A DNA stretch of 64,000 bases from Gammaproteobacteria bacterium UBA5109 (GCA_002414385.1 DHZH01000002.1:62001-126000), one strand, 5' to 3'. Shown: positions 33,717 through 43,863, numbered from the stretch's first letter. Numbers and translations are program-made. The notes: a model not told the origin generated them from the sequence alone.

Positions 33717-36052
33717 TGATCAACAAAGCATTCAGCAAACAAGCACTGCGGCAGTGTCAGTCACTGTTGCTGGTCTGTTGTGCAGGCTTGCTTACTGAAG
33801 GGGTTCAGGCCCGCGATCACCTGCTGGGTGCGCTGGATAATGAAACCCTGCTGAACTGTGAAAACCTGCACTGGTCCGGCCAGGCAGCCGAAGCCGAGGC
33901 CTGTTATCTGGCCATCATCCGTACAGTCAATCCGCCGGAAATCCAGGCAGAGGCCATGTGGGCCCTGGGTGACCTCTACACTGCCGATGAACTGTTTGAG
34001 CAGGCTGCCGAACTGAATCCTGAAAACGCCATGATCCTGGTGCGCACCGGCGAACTGTATATGCGCACCTATCAATATCAGCAAGCCTATGACTTTTTTA
34101 ATCAGGCCCTGCAGATTGAGCCGAATAATGCCTGGGCGCACATGGGCGCCGCCGAAGCTCTAAGCACCGGCAACAACCCCGAAGAAGTCAATGCCCACCT
34201 GGAAGCCGTGCAAACCCATATTGCCTCGCCTCCAGGCGCCCGCCTGCGGGCTTTGGTCATGGCCATCACCTCGCGCATGGAACGTGACCAGCTCGACGAG
34301 GCTGTCGATCTGCTGGAAGATGCCTGGAACCTGGCCGAAAGCGATGAGCTGCCGACCATGGAGCTTTATGCACTGGAAGCCTCCCTGGCTTTTATCAACC
34401 GCCGCCGGGATGAAGTACAGGAGTTTATCGATGCGGCGCTGGAAGAAGCACCGAACTATGGTGACGCCTATGCCATTCCCGGTTATTTTGCCTCAATTAC
34501 CCGCTTCTATGAGGAGTCCGGGGAATTTTATGAGCAGGCCGTTGCGATTGAACCGGAGAACTGGAATGCCCACCTGGAACTGGGCCAGAATTATTTGCGC
34601 CTGAACCGGATTGAGGCTGGTATTGAACATGTCCGTATTTCCTATGAGGGTGACGGCTTCAATCCGAAAACCCTGAACATGATGCGCCTGCTGGATACTT
34701 TCAGCGAAGACTTTGTCGATCTGAGTTTTCCCGAACCTCCCCAGGGGAACGGCATTCCGGAACTGGTACTGCGTCTGGATCGTGATGAAGTCGATGTCAT
34801 CACACCCTATGCCCGGGAGCTGGCCGAATCCAGCATGGCAACCTTCGAAGAACGCTATGGGTTTGAAGCCAGGGAGCCGGTGATTGTGGAAATCTTTCCC
34901 AATCATGAAGACTTCGTGGTGCGTTCCATCGGCATGCCCGGCGTCGGCATCCTTGGTGTCACTTTCGGTTATCTCTTTGCCATGGATTCTCCGACCGGGC
35001 ATCCGGATGAGACCTATCACTGGGGTACTACCCTGTGGCATGAAATGGCTCATGTTTATACCCTGGAAGCATCCGAACATGGCGTGCCACGCTGGTTTTC
35101 CGAAGGCGTTTCAGTCTATGAAGAATGGAATACCGGACCAATTCCCGGGGTCAAAATTCCGGCCGGCGTATTGAATGCCATGGCTGAAGGGCTGTTCCTG
35201 CCCATCGCCGAACTGGACGATGGTTTTATGCGCCCTTCCTATGAAAACCAGGTCATGGTGTCCTATATGCAGGCGGGCCTGATTTTCCAGTTTATATCCG
35301 AGGAATACGGGCACGAAAAAATTGTCGACATGCTGTATCAGTTTGTTGATGGCACTGATCCTGTAAGCGCTATAGAAAACTCACTGGAAATCAGCGGGCG
35401 GGAATTTGACCGGCACTTTAAACAGTACATCGATATTCAGTACGGCCCGATACTGAACAATCTCGGCATCTGGCAGGAAGATGTCGGCGCTACCCTGAGT
35501 GCCTATCAGGCCGGTAACTGGGAAGAAACCATTGCCGCAGCTGATCGAGCCATCTTTACCTATCCGGATTATGTTGAACAGGACAGTCCCTATATTGCCA
35601 AGGCCCGGGCTTATGCCCAGCTGGAACAGGATGATCTGAAATTTGAAACCCTGGAAACCTACTGGCAGCTGGGCGGTTATTCAGCCTCCTCCCTGAAAGA
35701 ACTGGCCGACTCCTATATTGAACGTGAGCGCTTCAATGAGGCCATCGAAGTCTTCATGGACATTCATTATGTCGACCCTTTTGATGAAGAAACACACGGC
35801 AAGCTCGGCGATATCTATATGGATAAAGCTCTGCATGAAGAAGCCCTGCAGGAATACCTGGTCGGTCTGGCACTGGAACCGCTGGATCAGGCCAGAGCCA
35901 ATTACCGGGTTGCCTCGGCTTATCATGCCCTGAATGATACAGAACAGAGCATGAACTATTTACTGACGGCACTGGACATTGCACCCCAGTACCGTCCTGC
36001 GCAGCAATTACTGCTGGAAATAAGCAGATCAGCCAACAGCACAGCAAATTAA
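33716..36052 (+). CDS. Exported TPR protein with peptidase-MA-like zinc motif
   Basis: A 778-residue protein with an N-terminal signal-like helix (LRQCQSLLLVCCAGLLTEGV), TPR repeats at about 50-310 and 620-770, and between them a peptidase-MA-type domain: LWHEMAHVYTLE has HEMAH at 442-446, with Glu463 in RWFSEGVSVYEE as the third ligand. The repeats probably bind partners, such as the caspase-like protein. The start ATGATCAACAAA overlaps the previous stop. It is followed 20 bp later by moxR. Confidence 0.82.
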   Translation: MINKAFSKQALRQCQSLLLVCCAGLLTEGVQARDHLLGALDNETLLNCENLHWSGQAAEAEACYLAIIRTVNPPEIQAEAMWALGDLYTADELFEQAAELNPENAMILVRTGELYMRTYQYQQAYDFFNQALQIEPNNAWAHMGAAEALSTGNNPEEVNAHLEAVQTHIASPPGARLRALVMAITSRMERDQLDEAVDLLEDAWNLAESDELPTMELYALEASLAFINRRRDEVQEFIDAALEEAPNYGDAYAIPGYFASITRFYEESGEFYEQAVAIEPENWNAHLELGQNYLRLNRIEAGIEHVRISYEGDGFNPKTLNMMRLLDTFSEDFVDLSFPEPPQGNGIPELVLRLDRDEVDVITPYARELAESSMATFEERYGFEAREPVIVEIFPNHEDFVVRSIGMPGVGILGVTFGYLFAMDSPTGHPDETYHWGTTLWHEMAHVYTLEASEHGVPRWFSEGVSVYEEWNTGPIPGVKIPAGVLNAMAEGLFLPIAELDDGFMRPSYENQVMVSYMQAGLIFQFISEEYGHEKIVDMLYQFVDGTDPVSAIENSLEISGREFDRHFKQYIDIQYGPILNNLGIWQEDVGATLSAYQAGNWEETIAAADRAIFTYPDYVEQDSPYIAKARAYAQLEQDDLKFETLETYWQLGGYSASSLKELADSYIERERFNEAIEVFMDIHYVDPFDEETHGKLGDIYMDKALHEEALQEYLVGLALEPLDQARANYRVASAYHALNDTEQSMNYLLTALDIAPQYRPAQQLLLEISRSANSTAN

Positions 36053-36071
36053 ACCAACAGGAACTATCAGT

Positions 36072-37097
36072 ATGAGTGAAGAAGTAGCAGAGAACATTGG
36101 TTCAGACGAAACCCGCGAGTTAGTCGCAAACTTTCAGACCGCTATCGGTAATATCCGCAATCAGATTCGCGGCACTATCGTCGGCCAGGATGAAGTGGTG
36201 GACAGTCTGTTAATTACCCTGTTTGTCGGCGGCCATTGCCTGATAACTGGTATGCCGGGTACCGCCAAAACCCTGCTGGTCCATACGCTTGCCAGTGCCC
36301 TGGGTCTGAGCTTCAAACGTATTCAGTTTACTCCCGACCTGATGCCGACGGATATCACCGGTACCGACATGGTCGAAGAAGACCAGAGCACCGGCCATCG
36401 TGAGTGGCGCTTCATTCAGGGACCGGTGTTTACCAATGTCCTGCTGGCTGACGAAATCAACCGAACGCCGCCAAAAACCCAGGCCGCCCTGCTGGAAGCC
36501 ATGCAGGAAAAAACCGTGACGGTGCGCGGGCAGAACCATGTGCTGGATAAGCCCTTTATAGTGCTGGCAACCCAGAACCCGATAGAACTGGAAGGCACCT
36601 ATCCTTTGCCGGAAGCCCAACTTGACCGTTTTCTGTTTAACGTAATTCTTGATTATCTGGATGCCGAGCAGGAAGTCGCCGTCATCGACCGTTTTACCAA
36701 GAGCGTGGAAATGCCGCCGGTGGAAGCCTGTACCACGGCAGAAGAAATTATCCAGTTCCAGAGCCTGGTACGTGAAGTACCGATCTCGGATTCACTAAGC
36801 CGTTATGCCGTGGATATTGTGCGTGCCACAAGACCATCCGATGATCTGGCCACAGACATGATCAAGAAATACGCCAACTTTGGTTCCAGTATCCGTGCCA
36901 CCATGAACCTGGTACTGGCCGCCAAGACCCGTGCATTAATGGAAGGCCGTTATCATGTGATCGATGAAGATTTACGCGCACTGGCCATACCCATTCTGCG
37001 GCATCGTGTCCTGCCGAATTACTATGCCGAGTCTGACGGAATTACCATTGATGACATCCTGGCAGACATGCTCACACATATTAAAGTCAACGACTGA
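36072..37097 (+). CDS. MoxR-family AAA+ ATPase
   Basis: A 341-residue AAA+ ATPase of the MoxR/RavA group. Walker A is GMPGTAKTLLVHTLA (about residue 60), Walker B is LLADEINRTPPKTQAALLEA, and LATQNPIELEGTYPLPEAQL with DRFLF is diagnostic. MoxR proteins act as chaperones, often with VWA-domain partners, in maturing metal- or membrane-bound complexes; the flanking DUF58 and BatA-like genes are the usual partners. Its stop overlaps the next ATG, as TGATGA. Confidence 0.93.
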   Translation: MSEEVAENIGSDETRELVANFQTAIGNIRNQIRGTIVGQDEVVDSLLITLFVGGHCLITGMPGTAKTLLVHTLASALGLSFKRIQFTPDLMPTDITGTDMVEEDQSTGHREWRFIQGPVFTNVLLADEINRTPPKTQAALLEAMQEKTVTVRGQNHVLDKPFIVLATQNPIELEGTYPLPEAQLDRFLFNVILDYLDAEQEVAVIDRFTKSVEMPPVEACTTAEEIIQFQSLVREVPISDSLSRYAVDIVRATRPSDDLATDMIKKYANFGSSIRATMNLVLAAKTRALMEGRYHVIDEDLRALAIPILRHRVLPNYYAESDGITIDDILADMLTHIKVND

Positions 37098-38017
37098 TGA
37101 TAGAACTGGGTAAAACAGATAATCGCAATGCACCCACCCGTCTGCTGCAGCCGGGTGTACTGTCCAGCCTGTCCAACCTGGAACTGGTCGCCAAGGCGGT
37201 TGTCGAAGGTTTTGTCATGGGCCTGCACCGTTCCCCCAAATATGGATTCTCCCAGGAGTTCGTTGAATACCGGGCTTACACTGAAGGTGACGACCCGCGC
37301 CATATCGACTGGAATGTCTATTCGCGTACTGACAAAACCTTTATCAAACTATTCAAGGGTGAAACCAATTCGCACCTGATGCTGTTGCTGGATACATCCG
37401 CCTCCATGGGTTTCGCCAGCGCCTCGGTATCGAAACTGCAATACGGCAAATACCTTGCTGCCAGCCTCGCCTATCTGGCCTCACGCCAGCATGATGCGAT
37501 CGGCTGCATGACCTTTAACAAGGAAATACTCGAATTTCGGCCGCCAACCTCAAAAAGCGGCACTCTGCATGGCGTGATTCATACGCTTGACAGCGCCGAA
37601 CCGATTGAGGGAACAGCCCTGCATAAACCCTTTACGCGTTTTCGTGAACACGTGAAAAAACGCGGGCTGGTGGCAGTCATTTCCGACTTCTACTGTCAGC
37701 CTGAAGATCTGCAGGACAATGTACAACCACTGACCTCTCACGGGCAGGATGTGATTCTGTTTCACCTGCTGGATCCGGGCGAAATGTATCCGGATATCAA
37801 GGAATCAACTCTGTACGAAGATATGGAAACCGGGGAGGCAATCGAAGTGTCGCCGATTTTCATGAAGCAGGATTATCCTGCCAAAGTAAAAGCGCATATT
37901 GCTGCAATTCAGAAAGCAGCGCAGGGCATGAATGCCGACCATGTACTGATTGATACCAGTCAGCCGCTGGACCGCGCCCTGCACTCCTATCTTACTTTCC
38001 GGGAGAAACGTGCCTGA
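37097..38017 (+). CDS. DUF58 protein (MoxR-associated, VWA-like)
   Basis: A 306-residue cytoplasmic protein. The DUF58 signature DDPRHIDWNVYSRTDKTFIK is at about residues 68-87, followed by the VWA MIDAS-like LLLDTSASMGFASASVS. It lies next to moxR with a 1-base overlap, and its stop overlaps the start of the BatA-like gene. The DUF58-MoxR pair is widely conserved; DUF58 is thought to be an assembly factor, but its biochemical role is not established. Confidence 0.92.
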   Translation: MIELGKTDNRNAPTRLLQPGVLSSLSNLELVAKAVVEGFVMGLHRSPKYGFSQEFVEYRAYTEGDDPRHIDWNVYSRTDKTFIKLFKGETNSHLMLLLDTSASMGFASASVSKLQYGKYLAASLAYLASRQHDAIGCMTFNKEILEFRPPTSKSGTLHGVIHTLDSAEPIEGTALHKPFTRFREHVKKRGLVAVISDFYCQPEDLQDNVQPLTSHGQDVILFHLLDPGEMYPDIKESTLYEDMETGEAIEVSPIFMKQDYPAKVKAHIAAIQKAAQGMNADHVLIDTSQPLDRALHSYLTFREKRA

Positions 38018-40041
38018 TGTCTTTTATTAGCCCTCTGTTTTTAATTGGTTTACTGGGCATCGCCTTGCCCATCTGGCTGCATCGTCTGCAGACGCATGCG
38101 ACAGAACGGGAAAAGTTCTCTTCAATCATGTTCATGGAACAGAGTCAGCAGCGCATTCATATTCGCCGTAAACTGAAATACCTGGTCCTGATGGCCTTGC
38201 GCATCCTGTTTTTGTTGTTACTGGTTCTGGCCTTCACCCGTCCGGTTTTCTTCGTCGCACCGCAGGCGGCAGTCACTGAAAATACCACACACCATGTCAT
38301 CGTAGTCGATACCTCTTTCTCCATGCGTGAGGGAAACAGTTTTGCTCAGGCCATTACTGAAGCAGAAGCAGTGCTTGATACGATGGAGCCTGATGATATT
38401 GCCAGCCTCTATTCCGCCAGTGGCTCGGTGACTCTCATCAACCCGGTCACCGCTGACCCTGCAGTGATCGAAGCAGGACTTGCTTCACTGAACCCTGATA
38501 ATGGTCGCCTGGATATCGGCGCCATGATCGCTGCACTGGACACCCTGATTGAAAGCTCGCAGGCAAATTTCCTTATTCATTTTGTCAGTGACTTTCAGCA
38601 AAGTGGTCAGGCCGTACGTTTCGCTGACATGGTCCCGGACGTCATCAACGGCCGTCCGGTCAGCCTGAATATTCACCAGGTGAAAGTTGAAGATGTCCCG
38701 AACTGGTCAGTAGCCTCGATTGAAGTCACCGAAGTCGACCAGGTCAGAGTAGGATTGCTGAATAACAGTGAAGAAACCCAGGAGACTGAAAAAAGCATTT
38801 CCCTGGCGGTAAATGATGTCGTCCAGCAAACCCTGACTGAATCTTTTTCGGCACCCTCCGGAGGGGTCACGTATCTTACTTTTAACAATATCGTGTTCGA
38901 GGCAGGTGATAACCGTCTTGATGTGAGCATGTCTCCCAATGACTCTCTGGCGGAAGATGATCAGCGTCATTCGGTGTTTGATAACTCGCCGCCGGCACCG
39001 GTGATCCTGCTGACGGCCAATCCTGACTCTCTGGCCGTTACCTATATCACTACCGCACTGGAAACGGCGCCGCGGGGATATGAGGTGCAATTGCAGAACG
39101 TTAATGGCTTCGATCCGCGGGTTCTGCAGCGCTACCCCTGGATCATTGTCGACGATATCGGCAGCGTTAATGACATCCTGGCACAGGAACTGCGCAGCTA
39201 TATAGATGGTGGTGGCGCCATCCTGGCAGCAGTCGGTGAACGCAGCGCCGCGAGAAGCACATTACCGGTTGGCAACCAGCCCATCAGCGGTGGCCTGGCT
39301 TTCAGCCGCAACACCAGCTACAGCGTACAGCGGGTAAATACTTCCCACCCGGCCCTGGATCGTGCCGTCGGCTGGAATAACCTGAATATAAGTCGCGTCC
39401 TGCCAATTCAGGCAACGACGCAGGATAACGTACTGATCTCCCTCAATGGCGACCTGCCTTTGCTGATGGAACAGAATATCGGTCTGGGCCGTTTGCTGCT
39501 GCTGAACACCAGTCTCGACAACAGCTGGAGTGATTTGCCGGTAAAACCGGTTTTTGTCAGTTTCATCGCTGAAGCGGCGCGGCACCTGTCCAATGAAGAA
39601 CAGCTGGTCAGGGAGCAGACAGTCAACAGCTTTTTGCAGCTGGGCCAGAGTGGAGGCGCAGCCGGGCAGGTCTATGATCCGGACGGCAATCGCCTGCTGT
39701 CACTGGCCGATACTACCCGGGCACAAAACATTCTGCTGGAGCAGACCGGTTATTACCGGATTACCACGCTTGGCGGTGATGTGCTGGTGGCAGTAAACCC
39801 GGATCCACGAGAATCAGACCTGAGCCTGATGCCGGCTCAGGCCCTGCAAAACTGGGAAAACATGGTCGCCACCAGTGCTGGCGCGGCCGGAACAGCGAAT
39901 ACAATAGCAGTCAGTGCAGTCGAAGAGGAGCCTGTTTCTTTAGAAATCTGGCGTGTATTATTGGTATTACTTGCTGTTATAGTCCTAATGGAGTCCTTAC
40001 TCGGTAACCGCTATCTGCGGTTTACTACAGGAAACAGCTAA
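38017..40041 (+). CDS. BatA-like membrane VWA protein
   Basis: A 674-residue protein starting with the BatA_N-type helix MSFISPLFLIGLLGIALPIW, LHRLQTHATEREKFSSIMFM and LMALRILFLLLLVLAFTRPV. The VWA domain begins at HVIVVDTSFSMREGNS with an intact D-x-S-x-S MIDAS. The large C-terminal region (about 300-640) is periplasmic in the model and ends with a helix RVLLVLLAVIVLMESLLG. Bat proteins are linked to aerotolerance in Bacteroides; the same core here suggests an envelope-stress role. Stop is 2 bp before the next start. Confidence 0.9.
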   Translation: MSFISPLFLIGLLGIALPIWLHRLQTHATEREKFSSIMFMEQSQQRIHIRRKLKYLVLMALRILFLLLLVLAFTRPVFFVAPQAAVTENTTHHVIVVDTSFSMREGNSFAQAITEAEAVLDTMEPDDIASLYSASGSVTLINPVTADPAVIEAGLASLNPDNGRLDIGAMIAALDTLIESSQANFLIHFVSDFQQSGQAVRFADMVPDVINGRPVSLNIHQVKVEDVPNWSVASIEVTEVDQVRVGLLNNSEETQETEKSISLAVNDVVQQTLTESFSAPSGGVTYLTFNNIVFEAGDNRLDVSMSPNDSLAEDDQRHSVFDNSPPAPVILLTANPDSLAVTYITTALETAPRGYEVQLQNVNGFDPRVLQRYPWIIVDDIGSVNDILAQELRSYIDGGGAILAAVGERSAARSTLPVGNQPISGGLAFSRNTSYSVQRVNTSHPALDRAVGWNNLNISRVLPIQATTQDNVLISLNGDLPLLMEQNIGLGRLLLLNTSLDNSWSDLPVKPVFVSFIAEAARHLSNEEQLVREQTVNSFLQLGQSGGAAGQVYDPDGNRLLSLADTTRAQNILLEQTGYYRITTLGGDVLVAVNPDPRESDLSLMPAQALQNWENMVATSAGAAGTANTIAVSAVEEEPVSLEIWRVLLVLLAVIVLMESLLGNRYLRFTTGNS

Positions 40042-40043
40042 CT

Positions 40044-43000
40044 ATGAAAGCTACTGAGAAACTTGAACTTTATCTGGCACAATTCAGCCAGAGACTGAAA
40101 CGACTGATCATCCTGCAGGGCCTGGCGGCACTGGCCTTTGTGGTGCTGGCGGTGTCGCTGATTGCTGCCTGGTTTTCCCTGGAAAGCGGATACAGTAGCG
40201 GTACGGTTATCGGCTTTCGTCTCTTGCTGATTCTGGCCCTGTTCGCTGTGGCACTGAAAGCCTTCATCGAGCCGCTGAAAAGACTGAAGGAAAATCTCGG
40301 CAGGCAGGTTGAAAATCGCTCGTTGAAGGTCGATGGCAAGGGTTTTCAGGGCCGTGTAGCAACCTATTCCCAGACAGCACCCAACAACCCTTTCCGTGAG
40401 CTGCTGGCTGAAGATGCCCTGAAGGTCAGCGCTTCCTATCCGGCCAACGAACAGGTTAAAAGCCGCGATATGCAGATTGCCGGGGCTGCAGCAGTGGCCA
40501 TGTTTGCCGTGCTGCTTTATATGGCAGTCGGTGCCGGCCTGTTTTCCTACAGTATGCAGAATTTCCTGGCCGGCTGGGCCAGTGACAGTTTCATCCCGCC
40601 ACAGTCAATCTCGGTCCTGCCGGGTGACGAAAGTGTGCGTCGTGGAGCCAACCTGCGCATCAGTGCCAACGTTGAAGGCTTTAACCCTGATGAGGCAACT
40701 CTGCACGTCAGAAGTGCCGGCGAAGAGTGGCAGGAAGTTCCGCTGGTACGCACCATGAACGGCTTTGAATTTACCCTGTTTTCCCTGCAGGACGAGATGG
40801 ATTATTACGTTTCCACCACCGGGCTGCGCAGCCAGGAGTTCTCCGTACAGGTGGTAGACCTGCCTTCCATTGAAAGCCTGGAGCTGACCTATTTCTATCC
40901 GGACTGGACCGATCGTGAGCCGGAAACTTCTACCCGTGGCGATATTGAAGCACTGCCGGAGACCCGCATCGGCCTGAATATCACCACTTCGGCGCCCTTG
41001 CCTGAAGGCGGTGAACTGGTACTCAATAATGCAGCACAAAGTCTTGCCGTGAACGGCACCGAAGCCAGTACTGAATTTGAGGTGCTGGATGAAGGCCAGT
41101 ACTACATTGCCGCACTGGTCGGTGGCGAACAGGTACGCATGAGTGATGACTACTTTATTCAACTGGCTGAGGACGGCTCGCCGGTCATCGAATTCATCAA
41201 ACCCGGACAGGATTACAACGCCACCAACATCGAAGAAGTCATGAGCCGCATCAATGCCACGGATGATTATGGTCTGCAGTCTCTGGCGATCAAATATTCA
41301 ATCAACGGCGGCGACTGGCAGGAAGTCGACCTGTTTGAAGCCGGCGATGAAATCAACGCAGAGCATCTGTTTATGCTGGAGAATATGCGTACCCGCCAAG
41401 CGCTGACAACAGCAGAACCCATGCAGCTGGGCGCCTTCAATATAGAAAGCGGCCGTACTCCCGCCACTGATGCAGAAAGTGGTAATCCCAGTGGACAACA
41501 AATTGAAGCAAATGAAGAGCCCGAGCCTGTCGACCAGCAAGCACAGTTTGAAGAGATCCCGCTGAAGCCGGGCGACCTGATTTCATATTATGCGGAAACC
41601 TCGGACCGGAACCAGACAGTTCAGACCGACATGTTCTTTATTGAGATTCAGGGCTATAACCGACGTTACAGCCAGTCACAGCTTTCCGGTGGCGGCGGTG
41701 GCGGTGGCGGTGGTAATCCCGCCGATGAGATTTCCGAACGCCAGCGTCAGATCGTGGTATCTACCTGGAACCTGATTCGTGACCAGCAAAACGGTGAAGA
41801 AGCACAGGTTGATATTAATGCCTCTCTGCTTTCCGATTTGCAGACCACCCTCGCCGAACAGGCACAGACCCTGACAGAGCGTACCCGGGCAAGACAACTG
41901 ACGCGCCAGGATGAAGACATTGCCCGCTTCGTGGAAAGCATGGAGCGGGCCATACAGTCCATGCACCCGACAGCCGATTATCTGGCCAGCGTTGAATTAC
42001 AGGAAGCCATTCAGCCGGCGCAGGAAGCCCTGCAGTATCTCTTGCAGGCCGAGTCAGTCTTCACCGACATGCAGATCAGCCAGCAGCAGGGTGGCGGCGG
42101 TGGCGGTGGCGGCGGTCGCGCCAGTGAGGACCTGGCGGAAATGTTCGAGCTGGAAATGGATATGGAGCAGAACCAGTATGAAACTGGCGAAAGCGCCTCG
42201 CCACAGGCCCAGCAACAACAGATGAGCGACATCATGGACCAGCTGGAAGAACTGGCCCGCCGTCAGGAACAGCTGGCCAACAATACCCGCAATCAGCAAC
42301 AGCTAACTGAAGCCCAACGCTATCAGCAGGAAATGCTGCGCCGTGAAGCCGAACAGTTACAGGAACAGCTCGAGCAGCTGCAGCAGCAACAACTGGGCGG
42401 ACGCCAGGGTCAGCAGGGACAACAGCAGGCCAATAACCAGCAACAAGGGCAACAGGGTGGTCAGCCCGGACAGCCGGGTCAACAAGGTCAGCAGCAGGGG
42501 CAGCCTGGACAGCAAGGTGGTCAGGGTCAGGAAGGTCAGCAGCAGGATGTCGCACAAAACCAGTTGCAACAGCGTCTGCAAAGCGCCATTCGTGCCATGA
42601 ACGAAGCGCAGGATGCCATGCAGAACAACCCGGGTTCCGATGAGCAGCAACGCGCTTCCGAGGAAGCCCAGCGTCAGCTTGAAGCGGCCCGTGACCAGAT
42701 CGCGCAGGACCAGATTGCCAGCATGCAGGAGTCCTTCGCCAGCATGGCAGAACAGTCGAGACAGATGCTGGAACAGCAACTGCAGGCACAGCAACAGTTG
42801 CAGAACGCCATGGAACGCGCACTGGAAGAGCGCCAGAGTGGCGAAGACCCGAACAGCCGGGGAATGAGCCTGCTGGATGAAATGAATCTGGCCGACGCCA
42901 AGGAAGAACTGGCCGCCAATATCCAGCAACTGCAGCAACAAATCATGAATACCATTCAGCAGTTCGGTGAAGATTCACCCCAGGCAGCCTCTGCCCTGGC

Positions 43001-43826
43001 AGATGCCAACGACACCATGACTGAACGTGAACTGCAATCAGCCCTGTCCGAAGCGGCACTGTATATTGATGCCGGCTATGCTCTGTATATCGCCAACAAT
43101 GAACGCAATGTCAGTGAAGCCATGCGTGCCCTGAATGAAGACCTGGAACGTGCTGAAGAACTGGCGCGTGGTTCAATCGGCAGTGAAAGTGATCTGGAAC
43201 GAGCCCGTGAACAGGCCCGTGAATTACGCGATCAACTGGCACAGCTTGGTCAGTCCGGCCAGAACCAGCAACAGCAGGGACAGGGACAGCCCGGTCAAGA
43301 GGGACAAGCGCAGCAAGGACAACAGGGCCAGCAAGGTCAGGGTCAACAGCAGGGACAGCAACAAGGGGGGCAGGCTGGCGGCGCTGCAAACCCGAACGGC
43401 TTTAATGACCGATTCGGCATTGCCGGCTGGTCCGGCAATGGTGCCGATGATTTTCGTGATGGCCCGATCAATGTCCCGGATAATTTTTATGACAACCTGG
43501 ACGAACTGACCCAGATAACCCGGGATGCGATTCCGCAATCGCGCATGACCCAGGAACAGATCGATGAACTGCTCGACCTGATTCGCGAACTGGAGTTCAG
43601 CCGCGTCAATCGTAATGACGATATCGTACTGGAAGAATACAACAACATGCTGTCCCTGATTGAACAGGTCGAACTGGCACTGCGTGCAGAAGAAGGCGCG
43701 CAGCGTGGCAGTGACAATGTCAGGACTGCAGTCCTCGATCTGATTCCCGAGGAATATCAGGAATCCGTGGCTGAATACTATCGTCGGCTTTCCCGTGAAG
43801 GTGAAAGAGAAAGCAGTCAACAGTAA
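40044..43826 (+). CDS. DUF4175-like large membrane protein with Gly- and Gln/Gly-rich regions
   Basis: A 1260-residue protein. N-terminal helices at about 20-45, 55-75 and 150-180 anchor a large extracytoplasmic part with beta domains to about 530. Then come poly-Gly runs (near residues 550-560 and 683-692), a long helical region rich in Gln, Glu and Arg (about 560-1080) interrupted by G-Q-P-rich tracts (about 795-835 and 1075-1115), and a C-terminal globular part with MTQEQIDELLDLIRELEF. DUF4175 proteins sit beside MoxR, DUF58 and VWA genes. It ends the seven-gene operon. Role unknown; probably a long envelope stalk. Confidence 0.83.
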   Translation: MKATEKLELYLAQFSQRLKRLIILQGLAALAFVVLAVSLIAAWFSLESGYSSGTVIGFRLLLILALFAVALKAFIEPLKRLKENLGRQVENRSLKVDGKGFQGRVATYSQTAPNNPFRELLAEDALKVSASYPANEQVKSRDMQIAGAAAVAMFAVLLYMAVGAGLFSYSMQNFLAGWASDSFIPPQSISVLPGDESVRRGANLRISANVEGFNPDEATLHVRSAGEEWQEVPLVRTMNGFEFTLFSLQDEMDYYVSTTGLRSQEFSVQVVDLPSIESLELTYFYPDWTDREPETSTRGDIEALPETRIGLNITTSAPLPEGGELVLNNAAQSLAVNGTEASTEFEVLDEGQYYIAALVGGEQVRMSDDYFIQLAEDGSPVIEFIKPGQDYNATNIEEVMSRINATDDYGLQSLAIKYSINGGDWQEVDLFEAGDEINAEHLFMLENMRTRQALTTAEPMQLGAFNIESGRTPATDAESGNPSGQQIEANEEPEPVDQQAQFEEIPLKPGDLISYYAETSDRNQTVQTDMFFIEIQGYNRRYSQSQLSGGGGGGGGGNPADEISERQRQIVVSTWNLIRDQQNGEEAQVDINASLLSDLQTTLAEQAQTLTERTRARQLTRQDEDIARFVESMERAIQSMHPTADYLASVELQEAIQPAQEALQYLLQAESVFTDMQISQQQGGGGGGGGGRASEDLAEMFELEMDMEQNQYETGESASPQAQQQQMSDIMDQLEELARRQEQLANNTRNQQQLTEAQRYQQEMLRREAEQLQEQLEQLQQQQLGGRQGQQGQQQANNQQQGQQGGQPGQPGQQGQQQGQPGQQGGQGQEGQQQDVAQNQLQQRLQSAIRAMNEAQDAMQNNPGSDEQQRASEEAQRQLEAARDQIAQDQIASMQESFASMAEQSRQMLEQQLQAQQQLQNAMERALEERQSGEDPNSRGMSLLDEMNLADAKEELAANIQQLQQQIMNTIQQFGEDSPQAASALADANDTMTERELQSALSEAALYIDAGYALYIANNERNVSEAMRALNEDLERAEELARGSIGSESDLERAREQARELRDQLAQLGQSGQNQQQQGQGQPGQEGQAQQGQQGQQGQGQQQGQQQGGQAGGAANPNGFNDRFGIAGWSGNGADDFRDGPINVPDNFYDNLDELTQITRDAIPQSRMTQEQIDELLDLIRELEFSRVNRNDDIVLEEYNNMLSLIEQVELALRAEEGAQRGSDNVRTAVLDLIPEEYQESVAEYYRRLSREGERESSQQ

Positions 43827-43863
43827 GCCAGGTCCTCAGACCCGACAATTCCTGGGTTAGGCA

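Noticed and set aside
42232..42822. Long open frames antisense to the DUF4175-like gene
   Set aside because: They arise from the repeated Gln- and Gly-rich codons in low-complexity DNA; the proteins are pure Pro/Ala/Val-rich artefacts.
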